From JAVBLQ01 sp031553435 (GTDB lineage: Bacteria > Bacteroidota > Bacteroidia > Bacteroidales > Azobacteroidaceae): a stretch of 25,004 nt of DNA. Position 1 is the stretch's first letter. Each line of letters begins with the position of its first letter. This document shows positions 23,582-25,004 of this stretch, piece after piece. Made by a program: the position numbers and the translations under genes. The DNA lies in assembly GCA_031553435.1 (NCBI GenBank), contig JAVBLQ010000131.1:1-25004 (forward strand). The letters are read 5' to 3'. The notes under the pieces were generated by a model that worked only from the letters and a program-made list of their open reading frames with translations, was not told the DNA's origin and did not search any database.

Positions 23582-25004
23582 ATGGAAAAGATAGACTTTG
23601 CACGCAGATTACTCCCGGATAAGCCAGGATCCTTACTCCGGAGTGAAATGAAATATTCTTTTTCAGGAAGAAGTTCAGGGAAAGGATTCAGAGCATCAAT
23701 CCTGAGTTTTATTATCACTTTGGGATTTCTTTTTGTTTCTACTGTAAACAGTTGGGCCAGGCTTGACAACCCAAGAGTTGTTGAAGCAAATTTCAGTAAC
23801 GCATACATAGAATTCGAGGTAAACTACTATGATGAAGAAAGTTATGACCAAGGATTATTATATTTTCCATCTACACAACAAGAATCTTACCTGTACTATG
23901 AGATAGACGGTAGGGTACAAAGACTTGCAAACATGCGTTCGTTTCATGCGCCGGGAGATGAGCAGAGCGAGGACAGTTGGTACTGGTGGAGAATAACGCC
24001 TGCTGCTGACATGCCTGGCGACATTTCTGCCCGGCATTATAAGGATGCAAACTCTTATGATGGCTGGGTGAATACTCCTGTACTGGAAAAGGGGAAAGAA
24101 AGCGGAGAAATAAGAAATTACAAACCTGGCGGCAGTTCTAAGACGTATGGTCTGTTACGTTGGTATTACCCTACCGAATTAGTAAATAAAACAATCACGC
24201 TTAAAGCCCATTTATATGTAGATATAAATGAAAGAGATGACTATATTATAGATGTCACATTAGGGGAATATAATATCATAGCATTTCCTGATAAAGATCC
24301 GCTTACCTGTGCATTCGGCGAGGCAAGCCAGGGTGAAGTAAATAAATACCGGATCAACTACAGTTTCAAGTCCGATCCTTTTAATATTAACTTTATCAGA
24401 TTTAATGGACAGGGTTTATGGGAAAAGATGACTAACAGAACCGGTTATTTTTCAGTACCGGTTCAAGAAGTCCCGAAAACATATACTGTCAATTATAGAG
24501 CCTTTACAACAGAGCGACCTGTTCCATGTAATACTATTGATTATGAAGAATCTCAACAAATACTTGCTCCGGCTTATCATCAGGCTAAAAATTTTAAGGC
24601 GGATTATGATGTAACTGGGAAAATTAATCTAACCTGGAATATTGGGGATCAGGGAAGAGGAAATGGAGAATGTATCGAAGGAGATGAATTTGAAATCCAG
24701 CGGGTTACGTATGTAAACTTAAACGATACCATTACGATAAGCAAAATCGCTTTCGATCGCAGCCAAACAAATTACATCTTTGTGGATGATGTCGGGGTTA
24801 TGAACCCTCAGGGGAAATTTTACTACAGGATCCGGAGAACCGCCACAAGTAATTGGAAATGGACTGTTTCTCAATCAACGGAAATTACTGTTTCGGCAAA
24901 GCATACAGGCGTAAAAACTTGTTCTGCAAATCTCGCAAGTGATAATCATGCGATCAATATTACATGGGAAATCGATACCGGAGTCTGGACTCAGGGTTCA
25001 ACAT
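23582..25004 (+). CDS. Large secreted/surface protein with fibronectin-III-like modules, N-terminal part (cut by window edge)
   Basis: The frame opens at ATG 23582 and stays open to the end of the window, 474 codons. An alternative in-frame ATG is at 23648. After a basic region a hydrophobic segment (ASILSFIITLGFLFVSTVNSWA, about residues 39-60) acts as signal peptide. The following 240 residues are beta-rich and full of Tyr, Trp and Asp (YWWRITPAADMPG). From about residue 345 a fibronectin-III-like module begins (KINLTWNIGDQG, then FEIQRVTYVNLNDTI and KFYYRIRRTATSNW). A second starts at about 455 (AINITWEIDTG). This looks like a long modular surface or adhesin-like protein. I do not recognise the family. 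The divergent AraC-type regulator probably controls it. Confidence 0.75.
   Translation, partial: MEKIDFARRLLPDKPGSLLRSEMKYSFSGRSSGKGFRASILSFIITLGFLFVSTVNSWARLDNPRVVEANFSNAYIEFEVNYYDEESYDQGLLYFPSTQQESYLYYEIDGRVQRLANMRSFHAPGDEQSEDSWYWWRITPAADMPGDISARHYKDANSYDGWVNTPVLEKGKESGEIRNYKPGGSSKTYGLLRWYYPTELVNKTITLKAHLYVDINERDDYIIDVTLGEYNIIAFPDKDPLTCAFGEASQGEVNKYRINYSFKSDPFNINFIRFNGQGLWEKMTNRTGYFSVPVQEVPKTYTVNYRAFTTERPVPCNTIDYEESQQILAPAYHQAKNFKADYDVTGKINLTWNIGDQGRGNGECIEGDEFEIQRVTYVNLNDTITISKIAFDRSQTNYIFVDDVGVMNPQGKFYYRIRRTATSNWKWTVSQSTEITVSAKHTGVKTCSANLASDNHAINITWEIDTGVWTQGST

Noticed and set aside
1..25004. CRISPR array or rRNA genes
   Set aside because: No regularly spaced identical repeats with unique spacers and no rRNA-like sequence are visible.

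Overview
The window looks like a chromosomal segment of an AT-rich member of the Bacteroidetes, most likely order Bacteroidales. The evidence is Bacteroides-type promoter boxes (TAnnTTTG near -7, TTTG/TTG near -33), weak ribosome-binding sites, a Bacteroidetes-style tyrosine recombinase, an ExbB-ExbD-TonB cluster, and PanC/PanD, CBS and NadK proteins of Bacteroidales type. No species can be named from the sequence alone.

Left part (1-12.3 kb, almost all minus strand). A truncated tyrosine recombinase lies at the edge, next to a nested 123-bp palindrome. Then comes an 11.4-kb run transcribed leftward: SWIM zinc-finger protein, HEAT-repeat protein, YehL-type MoxR AAA+ ATPase, DUF5682 (YehM-type) protein, a small antitoxin with a decayed PIN toxin, a YehP-type VWA protein, and a Dna2-like nuclease-helicase fusion. 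This matches the core of the enterobacterial yehL-yehM-yehP-yehQ cluster (MoxR ATPase, DUF5682, VWA, SWIM), extended by a HEAT scaffold and a DNA-processing enzyme. It is the best candidate here for a poorly described multi-protein system: an ATP-driven MoxR/VWA chaperone-like machine that may remodel a target or control an effector, possibly in mobile-element conflict or DNA repair. That function is inference.

Middle part (12.3-22.1 kb, ordinary chromosome). Two small exported or outer-membrane proteins lie on the plus strand. On the minus strand, read leftward from 20354, are exbB-exbD-tonB, a DJ-1/PfpI protein, panC-panD (pantothenate synthesis), and a DUF2156 / GNAT / MATE trio. Long inverted repeats just after the tonB and panD stops divide this minus-strand run into modules. 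On the plus strand, a CBS-domain protein and nadK diverge from exbB, followed by a tRNA-Cys(GCA) with a clear promoter and a hairpin terminator.

Right part (22.1-25.0 kb). Immediately after tRNA-Cys the base composition changes. A seven-helix membrane-anchored AraC-type regulator (minus) stands divergent from the start of a large secreted protein with fibronectin-III-like modules (plus, cut by the window edge). This looks like an accessory surface-structure locus beside a tRNA gene.
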